The notes: generated by a model from the sequence alone, not told the origin. A DNA stretch of 28,158 nt from Pleurobrachia bachei (GCA_000695325.1 AVPN01000004.1:145337-173494), one strand, 5' to 3'; shown: positions 1-10,680, counted from the first letter of the stretch. Program-made: numbers and translations.

Positions 1-47
<47 letters not shown>

Positions 48-84
48 GCAAGAAGAAGAAGAAGAAGAAGAAGAAGAAGAAGAG
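1..84. repeat. GA / GAA microsatellite
   Basis: The window opens with a (GA)n tract to about base 46, followed by a (GAA)n tract to about base 84. This is simple-sequence DNA with no coding evidence. Confidence 0.95.
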
Positions 85-1259
85 AGATCGGGAGATAGGT
101 CAAAGCTGAGACGAATTTGATTGCACTTCAACTGGTAAGGTTCTACAGCTTCTCACTAAGCAAATCTAACTTTTTATCGTACACGCTCTGTCAATTTATC
201 TTACTCAGACCTATTTTCTCAGCTCTTTGACTAGATTTGTTATTTTTGGGTGAGGCCTATTCCTTTCAATGCAATTTTTTATTGTTTAGTTTATTTTGGT
301 CATATAGCGGGGTCCCAGCGGGGTGGAGCAAAGCAACCATCATGTTGGTCTATCTTTATTTTGTTTCCGATTATTCTGGTGCATCGGATATCGTATCTTT
401 GTCTCTTTCCATATCTCACCCTCGGCAAATATATCCTACAGTCGGCATAAATCTATATCATGCAGTGAAGCGTTAAGAGAGATATGGCACATTGATCTAT
501 GAGACCCAGATTGATAAAGGAGGGAGGGGGCGCTATATAATCTCCACCATGGGGGGATGCCGTGTGTTATAGTGGGACATATTATCAGGTTTGAGACTGT
601 GCATGAGAGGGAGATATTATCCGGTTAAAAGATGCCACAATTGCGAACAGAGAAAGAGCTAAATTATAATATGGAATATGAGTTTGTGACATTGTGTCAT
701 GGTCGTATGGCTGTGATGATAATTAGAGCTGTGGTACAGAAGGAATAAACGGTAAAACGATATTTTAGAGTTGCATGAAAAAAGAAAAAAAAGATATTGT
801 AGGCGTCCTTGATACGCCCCATTTCATTACTTTCGCAATCCCATCCTCCTGACTCCTCTTTCTATCGGTATCTCATTCCCTTCCATATCCCCTCTCTCAT
901 CCCAGCTATAACGCCTTTCACACGAGACTGTCTTTTTTCAAGAGCTCTCAATTAGAGCTCTCACTTTCTATACACATTTACATGTACATATATTGGCTAG
1001 TGCAGTAGTGTTGCAGTTGTTGTTTAGGGAACGAGTAGTTATGTCGCTCTACATGTGTTGTACGCCATGACGTTGTTGTCTAGTTAAGTATATGGCGTTG
1101 TACGTCATGACGTCTTGTTGGCACATCTTTAATTATAATTACTCGGATCTAGACGTGTTCAAATTTGTTTTGTAATACAAAGCAAAATATTCGGTTTTCC
1201 ACTAGTCTTTTTTTCTTTATCTAAGCCGTCCTCTCACGCGATAGTTATACTGCACCCCA
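85..1259. other. No gene recognised
   Basis: Short open frames are present, but none begins with a convincing start, has splice context or resembles a known family. Two 22-24 bp near-copies at about 1057-1079 and 1097-1120 share the core gttgtacg(c/t)catgacgt. They include TGACGT half-sites like those bound by CREB/ATF factors, but nothing shows that they regulate a gene. Confidence 0.6.
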
Positions 1260-1389
1260 ACCCCCGTATCTCTCTTTCTCTCTCTCTCACTCTTTCTCTC
1301 CCACTGTCTCTCAGCACGGAAGACAGGCAGTATAGTTATACACATGCACCACACAGGAGAGGTCGTATCATGAATCGGACGGCGCGGGG

Positions 1390-1462
1390 CTCTCTCACAC
1401 TCTCTCTCTCTCTTCTCGTAATATATTACGAGAAGAGAGAAGAGAGAGAGAGTGTGAGAGAG
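1390..1462. repeat. Long near-perfect hairpin of CT/GA arms
   Basis: The left arm begins ctctctcacactctctc and the right arm ends gagagtgtgagagag. The arms pair over about 35 bp, with a 4-5 base length difference, around the self-complementary centre cgtaatatattacg. The motif taatatatta from the centre occurs again directly after the hairpin (1463-1472). It may be a foldback element or a simple-repeat palindrome; no gene is involved. Confidence 0.8.
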
Positions 1463-1472
1463 TAATATATTA

Positions 1473-3036
1473 TCCTCCGACCTCCCGAGATAGATATCGA
1501 CAATAGAGATCTGAGATAGTGATAAAGGTATAGAGATAGAGATAGTGGGAGGTATAGAGATAAAGATAGTCAGGAGATATAATGCTACAGAACAGGGATC
1601 TAGGAGTAGGTCCGTTGATACATGATAGTCGGCTACTGGACGCTTATATTATGTATGCAGGTGATAGAGCATATTTGTGCAATATGTTGACTCCATTGCT
1701 CTATATTTGTCTCCTAACAACAGGTCAGGTTTGCTGCGAATCACAACTATATTCTGCTAACATAATATATTCAGTGAATATGTATAAGTCTTTCTAATTC
1801 CTATTGCACTCAGAGGCCAGAGTTGTCTTTGCTGAACAGTGTCTTAATTTTCACACCTTTTCCAGAATTACATAGTAAAATTAGGGGTTGTCATGATGGA
1901 TCTTGATTCGAGATCATGAATTATGACAGGGAATCGGTTTAATAAAACTATTCGCAGCGGCATATCTTCAAAGGAAAGAATCACCTCCCATTTTCAATTT
2001 TCCCTGTGACTCGTGATATAATTGTTCTTTCGTAACATTTGAAAGGTCGAACCTGGAGCGATTTTCCGATCTCTCTAGACTCAGCTCTCCTCTTTTGCCG
2101 AGCTCTGATCCATTAAAGTAGACTATAGCCCACGTAAAACCACTCGGGTCTAGTTTTATTTTTAGACTCTGCATCAAAACATAAGACGCCTGATCCACCC
2201 CTCTTTTTAAACGTTTTTATCAAGCAGAAAAAAAAAAAAAAAAACTTTTTTCTTGGACAACATCTTTTAAATGTATTTACTTTTGCTCTGTACGAAAACA
2301 ATTATCATTGTCTCGTTATATATTGTTTCGTTTAAATTTAAAGCTCCACCGCATGAACTTGTGGCTAGAATGCAGCAGCTGTGTAGCCGCGACTCTAAAG
2401 ATGGTACACTATTATAGTTCGTTTATATATCGCTATACTTTACTAGCACGGAGGGCGGCTTTGATGTTTCTTTGAAGTGCACTACTACTCCTACACAACG
2501 CTCTATAGCTCCCAAATTACTAGCTACATCTACCCTTTAGCCCGCATCGGTATACCCCTTGAAATATATGATAGATCTCGTTATTTGGCTTTGAAACCTG
2601 ATAGGACCCACATATTCACAGAGCGCTGTCTTTTGAGCAGACCGACCTTAGATTCCGTAGATTTACCGGCTTATATAGAACTATGTTTTATTTAGCAACA
2701 TAGTGTGCTCACTGCTCATACATCTTATTGAAATAGTACCCCAATACCATCTAATGGATCTGTGATATATGTCACGATATGAAACTATATGTGTAATCAT
2801 TCTGCTTTAGTGTGTTTGCGTATCCCAATTGCGATCTAGTTAGGAACAACTAAAGTACTGTTTATTACCTTTGCTACATTTTGTACTGGAGACGATATCC
2901 TGCCTGTGACGATTGCACTCCTCATTGCCTTGCCCATGTCTGGAGAGCCCGGCCTTCCAACAATGCTGTCGTTCGCAAAGTTACCTGAAACAAGGCTTTA
3001 TGTTGTCATGGTGATCTCAGGGTATCTGCTGAGATA
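1473..3036. other. No gene recognised
   Basis: AT-rich sequence with scattered short open frames on both strands. The longest (minus strand, 1968-2198) has no recognisable domain. A run of about 19 A lies near 2227-2245. I can support no gene here. Confidence 0.6.
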
Positions 3037-3123
3037 CAGTCAGACCCCGATTTACCGGGATGCTCGGGGGCAAAGGAATTTTGCCCGGTAAACCGGGACG
3101 CCCGGTATATCGGGGTCCAACTT
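3037..3123. mobile_element. 87-bp inverted-repeat element (pogo/Tigger-like MITE)
   Basis: The left end reads cagtcagaccccgatttacc and the right end, reverse-complemented, reads aagttggaccccgatatacc. The ends match over about 23 bp with four differences. The element is flanked by TA on both sides (3035-3036 and 3124-3125), the target duplication typical of Tc1/mariner-pogo elements. The core GACCCCGAT is shared with the element at 4171-4328, so both belong to one family. It is too short to encode a transposase. Confidence 0.75.
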
Positions 3124-3151
3124 TATACGATGAGAATAATATATATTCATT

Positions 3152-3264
3152 ATCTGTGAGCTAGTTACATCAGCGATTTGGATGATTTCTACGGATTCAC
3201 GTGTGTCGCAGTAAACGCATGCTAATTAGACTTGTACGAAACCGTTTTCTGATTTAGTCCAATT
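3152..3264. repeat. 113-bp direct repeat, copy 1
   Basis: By eye this is identical over 113 bp to 3587-3699. It starts atctgtgagctagttacatc and ends tttagtccaatt. A 322-bp spacer (3265-3586) separates the copies. The arrangement suits a tandem duplication or an insertion flanked by direct repeats. No coding sequence is apparent. Confidence 0.9.
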
Positions 3265-3455
3265 CAAGTCAATCCATTATATCGAACCCGTTAACTAGCG
3301 AAATCATTTCCACATAGCACCACTGATTCGAAACATCATTCATACGGCAAAATTGAATTAATATTCAATCCATTTTTTGAGAAATATTTGAAAAATGATG
3401 GCTGAAAAAGCCCGAATTCTAGCCAATTTTTGAACAAAAAATTCGGTGGTTCGGT

Positions 3456-3541
3456 CAAAATTTCCACCGAACCGAACCGAACCGAACCGCCGAAAAAACA
3501 CCGAACCACCGAACCGAACCGAACCGAACCGAATATTCGGT
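3456..3541. repeat. ACCGA pentanucleotide repeats with inverted flank
   Basis: Runs of accgaaccgaaccgaaccg occur twice. Just to the left lies the inverted motif ttcggtggttcggt, which can pair with accgaaccaccgaa in the right part, giving a foldback. The open frames here merely reflect the repeat. Confidence 0.85.
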
Positions 3542-3586
3542 CGCTTCCTGGAATACATCTATTCATTAGCAGTTAAAATTTAATGA

Positions 3587-3699
3587 ATCTGTGAGCTAGT
3601 TACATCAGCGATTTGGATGATTTCTACGGATTCACGTGTGTCGCAGTAAACGCATGCTAATTAGACTTGTACGAAACCGTTTTCTGATTTAGTCCAATT
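3587..3699. repeat. 113-bp direct repeat, copy 2
   Basis: Second copy of the repeat at 3152-3264, same orientation, with no difference seen. Confidence 0.9.
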
Positions 3700-4005
3700 A
3701 ATTATTCGTGTGAAGAGCGGTACGATATAGATCTCTCCTCGAGGGTGCTCTAGTGCTATACCTGGTTTTCTCTGCTTTCGAGGCCTAAATCATACCAATA
3801 TATTTGATTGGATTTCATCGACAGAACTATATAGCGTGACGTGTGAAAATTAATCTTCAACGAATCCAACGAAAGTCAAAAACCACACAGCTTTCGTATG
3901 ACACGATGACATTGTATGTGATTTTGTTTTGCCTTTCTCGACCCTGTTTCACCGTGGTTAGAACATGCCAATTATCAGTAACATTTTATACACCATCAGA
4001 TAGAT

Positions 4006-5406
4006 ATGACCGATGCGTACCAGAACAGTACTCTGGACACTACAGTGCCATACTGGATTCATTTTGACCACTTCCTTGGGATCGTCTGCGTGTTTTGTTC
4101 AACTTTTGGAGTCGTAGGTAAGTGAAATCAGCTAGTTTCTTTTTGTGAACTAAATAGCCAACAAATTGTACAGTCGGACCCCGATTTAGTGGCACCCCGA
4201 TTTAGTGACAGGATAAATTTCCCCCGATATATAGGAAATTAACGGTATTTGACCCCAATTTAGTGGCCACCCCGATTTAGTGACCGAAACCCTTTCCCCG
4301 AGGATGTCACTAAATCGGGGTCCGACTGTACCTCATCTGGGGGAATAAGCACCGTTGGCTTTCTCAGTGATTTGGAGAGACCTATAACATTTGACTTTTG
4401 ACAGATCTGGTAGAGGGTAATTCTGAATACCATACACATATTTTCAGGTAACTTTATAGCGTTATGGTTCTTCAAAAACCGCCGTAAGGATCTCCCGACA
4501 ACAATCTACATCATGATAACAGTCGTGGATATCTTCTCATGCAGTACAGCATTCTCTAGCTCCGTCAGCTACTTCAATGACCGGAAACCCATGCTCTTTG
4601 GAAACGCCATATTTTGTCACACTTGGGGCATTCTTTGGGCGATAATCCCCTTTATGTCTGTATTCCTGGTGGCAGTTCTCAGTATTACCCGGACGATATC
4701 ACTACTTTACCCGCTGTACCAGTTAAAGTATAGGAAAGTTATGGGATTTGTGCTATTCTACTGTCTCTATCTAATCCTGTGGTCGACAGTCCCGATAGCG
4801 TGTGGGTATGGGACCTTTGTATACACAGCTTCTGACACATACTGCTGGGAGAATACCAGCTCGGGATGGTATAGTAACGCAGAGATTGGTAACGGTGCTG
4901 CCCTCCTAGCATTTCCCATAATTCCAGTGATTATCAGTTGTGTTATATCAACCTACTGTGTCCTCTCCTCTCTCAGGATCTCATCTCTTTCGAAGCAGGT
5001 TAGGAACATGAAGCTGGAAGCTACGATAACAATTATTCTGATCACCCTAACATACATCATTCTGAACCTACCCATTTTCATTATTTGGGTCATGTACATT
5101 TATGACAATTTCACCGTGCGAGAGGACACTTTCCTGCAATACTACTCGTGGAGTGTCTGCTATGTGATATGTGTGGCGGTTAACGCAACTCTAAACCCCT
5201 TCATCTATATCTCGAGAATGGCAACTTTTAGGAAGTCTATGGTCAGTAGATTTAGCAGAGTTAGCACACGTGGTGATAATAGGTGGAGCAGAGCCAGTAG
5301 TGTTACAAGTAGGCTAGGAGTAGGGAAGTTGAGTGTGAGGGTACCGAGTTCTAATGGAGAGAGGAGTGTTCTGAGGCCTATGAAGGAGAGTGCAACTAAC
5401 AAGTAA
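4006..5406 (+). CDS. Rhodopsin-class (class A) GPCR, two exons, 356 aa
   Basis: Exon 1 is 4006-4117 and exon 2 is 4448-5406. The intron has gtaagt at its start and ttttcag at its end, and the join completes a Gly codon. The start is the first in-frame ATG after a stop at 3979. The N-terminus carries a glycosylation sequon (N7-S-T). The join creates the TM1 signature GN (N39). TM2 has D65 (2.50). C94 and R119 have the exact 25-residue spacing of C3.25 and R3.50, and C170 in loop 2 can pair with C94. W149 fits TM4, P246 TM6, and NPFIY (287-291) is the TM7 NPxxY motif. The DRY motif is replaced by TRT (118-120). The tail is rich in Ser, Thr and Arg. The ligand is unknown. The receptor should sit in the plasma membrane and couple to G proteins. 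Related orphan receptors with an S-x-TR motif are, to my memory, common in cnidarians. Confidence 0.9.
4171..4328. mobile_element. 158-bp pogo/Tigger-like MITE inside the GPCR intron
   Basis: It has perfect 21-bp terminal inverted repeats: cagtcggaccccgatttagtg on the left and its reverse complement on the right. TA dinucleotides flank it at 4169-4170 and 4329-4330. The core ccccgatttagtg recurs inside the element. It lies wholly within GPCR intron 1 (4118-4447), so it does not disturb coding. Confidence 0.92.
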
Positions 5407-5443
5407 CAATAGTCTGGGAACACCATTACACCCCGTATCAAGT
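4385..5443 (+). repeat. 1059-bp tandem duplication unit, copy 1
   Basis: The unit runs from within GPCR intron 1 through exon 2 to just past the stop codon. It is followed head-to-tail by a copy at 5444-6502. The junction reads caagt|taacattt. The copies are nearly identical; the only differences seen are six third-codon-position changes. Confidence 0.9.
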
Positions 5444-5506
5444 TAACATTTGACTTTTGACAGATCTGGTAGAGGGTAATTCTGAATACCATACACATAT
5501 TTTCAG

Positions 5507-6465
5507 GTAACTTTATAGCGTTATGGTTCTTCAAAAACCGCCGTAAGGATCTCCCGACAACAATCTACATCATGATAACAGTCGTGGATATCTTCTCATG
5601 CAGTACAGCATTCTCTAGCTCCGTCAGCTACTTCAATGACCGGAAACCCATGCTCTTTGGTAACGCCATCTTTTGTCATACTTGGGGAATTCTCTGGGCG
5701 ATAATTCCCTTTATGTCTGTATTCCTGGTGGCAGTTCTCAGTATTACCCGGACGATATCACTACTTTACCCGCTGTACCAGTTAAAGTATAGGAAAGTTA
5801 TGGGATTTGTGCTATTCTACTGTCTCTATCTAATCCTGTGGTCGACAGTCCCGATAGCGTGTGGGTATGGGACCTTTGTATACACAGCTTCTGACACATA
5901 CTGCTGGGAGAATACCAGCTCGGGATGGTATAGTAACGCAGAGATTGGTAACGGTGCTGCCCTCCTAGCATTTCCCATAATTCCAGTGATTATCAGTTGT
6001 GTTATATCAACCTACTGTGTCCTCTCCTCTCTCAGGATCTCATCTCTTTCGAAGCAGGTTAGGAACATGAAGCTGGAAGCTACGATAACAATTATTCTGA
6101 TCACCCTAACATACATCATTCTGAACCTACCCATTTTCATTATTTGGGTCATGTACATTTATGACAATTTCACCGTGCGAGAGGACACTTTCCTGCAATA
6201 CTACTCGTGGAGTGTCTGCTATGTGATATGTGTGGCGGTTAACGCAACTCTAAACCCCTTCATCTATATCTCGAGAATGGCAACTTTTAGGAAGTCTATG
6301 GTCAGTAGATTTAGCAGAGTTAGCACACGTGGTGATAATAGGTGGAGCAGAGCCAGTAGTGTTACAAGTAGGCTAGGAGTAGGGAAGTTGAGTGTGAGGG
6401 TACCGAGTTCTAATGGAGAGAGGAGTGTTCTGAGGCCTATGAAGGAGAGTGCAACTAACAAGTAA
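5507..6465 (+). pseudogene. Duplicated last exon of the GPCR, without exon 1
   Basis: The duplicated exon keeps its own 3' splice site (ttttcag, 5500-5506) and encodes the same residues 39-356 as the upstream gene, with no amino-acid change. No copy of exon 1 (N-terminus and start of TM1) lies in front of it, so alone it would lack an intact TM1. Splicing from the single first exon (donor at 4118) to this acceptor keeps the frame and would give the identical protein, so it may be an alternative last exon. Six synonymous differences cluster between about 5658 and 5710. It could also be an unmerged allele in the assembly. Confidence 0.7.
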
Positions 6466-6640
6466 CAATAGTCTGGGAACACCATTACACCCCGTATCAA
6501 GTAGTGCAAAATGATATATTGAGAGACTAAATTGTGTTCTGGACATGTGCTCTTGATATATATGTGTTCTGGAAATGTGTTTTGGACACATGATACATGT
6601 GTGTGTATTTTATGTGAATCTTTCATGTTTCTTGTGTTAC

Positions 6641-8571
6641 CTGAAAAGATGGACCCGTCTTTAAAGATAAACTTTCCATAGCCGTGTTTCTGATTTTCGA
6701 TCCACTCCCCCTCGTACCGTGCCCCACTAGCGTAACTGAAGGAACCGTACCCCTCCCTCTTCCCCTTTACCCATTGGCCTCTGTATTCGTTCTTTTGTGG
6801 TAGTTGGGAGTTGGTGTTGATGTACCAGGTCTGGGTTCCTTCACCATGCTAAAATGATATTAGAAATATTGTAGAGATATCAGAGGGGATATATATATGT
6901 ACAATAGAGACATCAAAGGGCCGGAATAATAATATATATATCAGAGGAGTATTAGAGGGACCATGATATTAGAAAATAATAGAGATATCAGAGGGACTGT
7001 GATATCAAATTCATGGAGATATTAAGTACGTAGTTTTAGTGAACATGTGGAGACTTGAATTTTATTCTTCTAGAACCATTTGAAAGGGGTCGGTGCGGAC
7101 AAAGAATGTGAAAATAAAAAAGGGGGTAATTGATACATGTGTCCCTGCATTCCATAACGTTATAAATCCCATAATATGTGAATATGATGGCGTCAAAGAT
7201 ATAATATATTTAGGGATTACATGTGGTATTCCCATTCTTTACAATTTTCAAATATTATTATTAAGGTAGTATTACTGACCTGAATCCCCATGTCCCACTG
7301 GCCGGTGTAAGACTCCCCTGTCCCTGCCCACTCCATTGTTCCATGTCCATGTCTGACATCACTCTTCCATTGCCCATCATATGTACTTCCACTAGGGTAC
7401 TGTCGGAACCCCTTACCACATTTCTCATTGTCAACCCATTCTCCAACGTAGTAGGAAAACTCCTCTTTGTCATAACTCATCTTACCCTGGGGAGAGGTGG
7501 ACAAATTAGTGGCGAAATTGGGCATCTTGGGAAGAGATTACTTGCACGTGGAAACGAAGATTCTGGTAGAACTAAACACATTCTGATTAAGCGTAAGTGA
7601 CCCTACAATATAAATCCTTTACAATAAAGCTTTGATATCTTGTTCTCCTTTATACATGTTTGTATTCATTTTGAAGTTAACAAAACAATGTTTTCCATAC
7701 TCACATAACCCGTTCTCTTGCCGTAAACCCAGTCCCCTGAGTACAGACATGGCTTTGAAGCACAAAAGAAGGTTCCCTTGCCATGTCTCAGACCGTCCTC
7801 CACATCCCCCTTGTAAACAGATCCATCCGTCCAGACATAGGTTCCCCTTCCAGTTATCTGATTATCTTTAAAATCTCCCTGAACAGTGTTTTAATTACTA
7901 TCAACCAAGTTTTCTGGCACACATCAATGTTTTTCAAGGTTTACAAATGGATAGTTGTGTAGGTCTCTAATTGGGGAACATGAGCAACAGCTACACTAGG
8001 AACCCACCGACACAAGTAAACACTAAACAGCCAATCAAAACTCGTTATTTAGGTCACTTGACTGGTTTTCAGCCAATCAGGGACCAGTATTTCCTGATTC
8101 GGTCGGTTCCTGGACTCCACATTACCTTATACTTGAGCCCAAAAGACCACTCATATGCACCCTCCCCGTGCATCCTTCCTTCTACAAAATCCCCGGTATA
8201 GGTGTGCCCTCCCTGGTACTTTACTTGTCTACTTCCAGTGAAGAGGGGATCATCCAACCCTTCCTCATAGCTGAGGAAACAATAAAAAAGTTAGGATAAA
8301 ACATGGAATTATATCTGAGAATTATATCTGAGAAATATGTCTGAGAAATATATCTGAGAAATATTGTGAGTTGTCAGATAAAGTACCTATCAATTATGAT
8401 ACTGGTGAGATGTAGCTCAATGGGTGGTTCCATTATGGCAGGTGTTACACTCTCACACGGGGTCTCCTCAACTGGAACCTCAGCCTCAGGAGGTGTCTCT
8501 TCCTCTTGCTCTTCCGTGATGTCCTCCTCCTTGGTTTTAGGGGGCTCCTTGGATGCCTTACTCTTTCCCAT
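6641..8571 (-). CDS. RSPH10B: RSPH10B-like MORN-repeat protein, exons 1-5 (downstream 5' module)
   Basis: Minus-strand exons are 8571-8387, 8270-8126, 7878-7705, 7486-7280 and 6848-6641. All junctions are GT-AG and all phases agree. They give about 306 residues, ending with an open donor, so the gene continues or is truncated. Residues 1-61 are acidic and Lys/Glu-rich. About nine MORN repeats follow, with units such as YTGDFVEGRMHGEG, YKGDVEDGLRHGKG, YDGQWKSDVRHGHG and YEGEWIENQKHGYG. The order of repeats, the FKCS/FFCAS-type insertion and the phrase YASGARYEGEW match vertebrate RSPH10B, a radial-spoke head protein of motile cilia. The usual start is ATG at 8571; an upstream in-frame TTG is not credible. 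The C-terminal half of the family is not found to the left in this window. Confidence 0.85.
6849..7195. other. RSPH10B intron 4, AT-rich with gatatcagagg repeats
   Basis: Irregular repeats of the type agagatatcagaggg recur between about 6870 and 7010. The remainder is AT-rich intron with no gene signal. Confidence 0.6.
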
Positions 8572-8773
8572 AGCTTTCAATATATTGGGTTAGTCAGATT
8601 AATGTCAATGTGTTAAGTAGGGATAAATTATTGGGTACGAACTGCCCAGTGTCAAAAAGCCGCGAATATGCGAATCTAATTTCCAATGCTTTTAGAGAAA
8701 ATAATGCCAAAGTAATGCCAAGCATAGTTCCCCAATCACACACATTTAAACTACGGTGTAACTAAAGCGCAAT
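7196..8773. repeat. 1578-bp tandem duplication, left copy
   Basis: The unit begins aagatataatatatttaggg and ends aaagcgcaat. It holds RSPH10B exons 1-4 with their introns and upstream region, and is followed directly by the copy at 8774-10356. Confidence 0.93.
8307..8366. repeat. 13-14 bp tandem repeat (aatatatctgaga) in RSPH10B intron 1
   Basis: About four imperfect units lie in the first intron. The same array recurs in the duplicated module at about 9887-9946. Confidence 0.8.
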
Positions 8774-10356
8774 AAGATATAATATATTTAGGGATTACAT
8801 GTGGTATTCCCATTCTTTACAATTTTCAAATATTATTATTAAGGTAGTATTACTGACCTGAATCCCCATGTCCCACTGGCCGGTGTAAGACTCCCCTGTC
8901 CCTGCCCACTCCATTGTTCCATGTCCATGTCTGACATCACTCTTCCATTGCCCATCATATGTACTTCCACTAGGGTACTGTCGGAACCCCTTACCACATT
9001 TCTCATTGTCAACCCATTCTCCAACGTAGTAGGAAAACTCCTCTTTGTCATAACTCATCTTACCCTGGGGAGAGGTGGACAAATTAGTGGCGAAATTGGG
9101 CATCTTGGGAAGAGATTACTTGCACGTGGAAACGAAGATTCTGGTAGAACTAAACACATTCTGATTAAGCGTAAGTGACCCTACAATATAAATCCTTTAC
9201 AATAAAGCTTTGATATCTTGTTCTCCTTTATACATGTTTGTATTCATTTTGAAGTTAACAAAACAATGTTTTCCATACTCACATAACCCGTTCTCTTGCC
9301 GTAAACCCAGTCCCCTGAGTACAGACATGGCTTTGAAGCACAAAAGAAGGTTCCCTTGCCATGTCTCAGACCGTCCTCCACATCCCCCTTGTAAACAGAT
9401 CCATCCGTCCAGACATAGGTTCCCCTTCCAGTTATCTGATTATCTTTAAAATCTCCCTGAACAGTGTTTTAATTACTATCAACCAAGTTTTCTGGCACAC
9501 ATCAATGTTTTTCAAGGTTTACAAATGGATAGTTGTATGTAGGTCTCTAATTGGGGAACATGAGCAACAGCTACACTAGGAACCCACCGACACAAGTAAA
9601 CACTAAACAGCCAATCAAAACTCGTTATTTAGGTCACTTGACTGGTTATCAGCCAATCAGGGACCAGTATTTCCTGATTCGGTCGGTTCCTGGACTCCAC
9701 ATTACCTTATACTTGAGCCCAAAAGACCACTCATATGCACCCTCCCCGTGCATCCTTCCTTCTACAAAATCCCCGGTATAGGTGTGCCCTCCCTGGTACT
9801 TTACTTGTCTACTTCCAGTGAAGAGGGGATCATCCAACCCTTCCTCATAGCTGAGGAAACAATAAAAAAGTTAGGATAAAACATGGAATTATATCTGAGA
9901 ATTATATCTGAGAAATATGTCTGAGAAATATATCTGAGAAATATTGTGAGTTGTCAGATAAAGTAGTACCTATCAATTATGATACTGGTGAGATGTAGCT
10001 CAATGGGTGGTTCCATTATGGCAGGTGTTACACTCTCACACGGGGTCTCCTCAACTGGAACCTCAGCCTCAGGAGGTGTCTCTTCCTCTTGCTCTTCCGT
10101 GATGTCCTCCTCCTTGGTTTTAGGGGGCTCCTTGGATGCCTTACTCTTTCCCATAGCTTTCAATATATTGGGTTAGTCAGATTAATGTCAATGTGTTAAG
10201 TAGGGATAAATTATTGGGTACGAACTGCCCAGTGTCAAAAAGCCGCGAATATGCGAATCTAATTTCCAATGCTTTTAGAGAAAATAATGCCAAAGTAATG
10301 CCAAGCATAGTTCCCCAATCACACACATTTAAACTACGGTGTAACTAAAGCGCAAT
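8774..10356. repeat. 1583-bp tandem duplication, right copy
   Basis: Compared with the left copy I see three differences, all outside coding sequence: a 2-bp insertion near 9536, a T/A change near 9648 and a 3-bp insertion near 9966. The net +5 bp accounts exactly for the length difference. Confidence 0.93.
8858..10154 (-). CDS. RSPH10B: Duplicate RSPH10B exons 1-4 (upstream 5' module)
   Basis: The exons are 10154-9970, 9850-9706, 9456-9283 and 9064-8858. They encode exactly the same residues as exons 1-4 of the downstream copy. Exon 4 ends in phase 0, as does its twin, so it can splice directly to the single exon 5 at 6848-6641, skipping the downstream module. There is no exon 5 of its own. 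This could be an alternative promoter-plus-exon module or a duplicated, unmerged haplotype. Confidence 0.8.
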
Positions 10357-10374
10357 GTGAACCTTAATACAGCT

Positions 10375-10535
10375 ATTTCTCCCCTTTCTCTCACTCTACT
10401 TCTCTCCTCTCTCTCTCACTCTCTTTCCATCTCTGTCTCTCTCACTCTCACTCGCTCTCTCTTTTTCTCTCTCTCACTCTCTCTCACTCTCTCTCCCATT
10501 CTTGCCTCCTCTCTCTCTCCCTCTAATTAGCTCGT
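10375..10535. repeat. CT-rich low-complexity tract
   Basis: Long runs of ctctct and cactct lie upstream of the right-hand RSPH10B module (minus-strand transcription). It may include promoter or 5' leader, but no specific signal is visible. Confidence 0.85.
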
Positions 10536-10559
10536 AGTGAGCAGTGGTAGGTAACAGAT

Positions 10560-10680
10560 TTCATGGGATTCTGAGATTCTAGGGCATTATTTTTGCTTGT
10601 TAATTGGGACTCCGGGGGACTCCGGGGCATTACTGGGACTCTGGGGGCATTATTGGGACTCCAGAATCTAAATAATGCCC
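10560..10680. repeat. gggactccgggg tandem units with inverted ends
   Basis: Roughly 20-bp units built on gggactc and gcattattggg are repeated three to four times. The outer parts agattctagggcattatt and aataatgccc are mutually inverted, so this may be a small degenerate inverted-repeat element. Confidence 0.6.

Noticed and set aside
1968-2198. 76-codon minus-strand frame with balanced composition
   Set aside because: It has no recognisable domain, no splice partner and no clear start context, so it is too weak to call.
3336-3566. Minus-strand frames rich in FGSVRFGSV
   Set aside because: They are translation of the ACCGA pentamer repeat.
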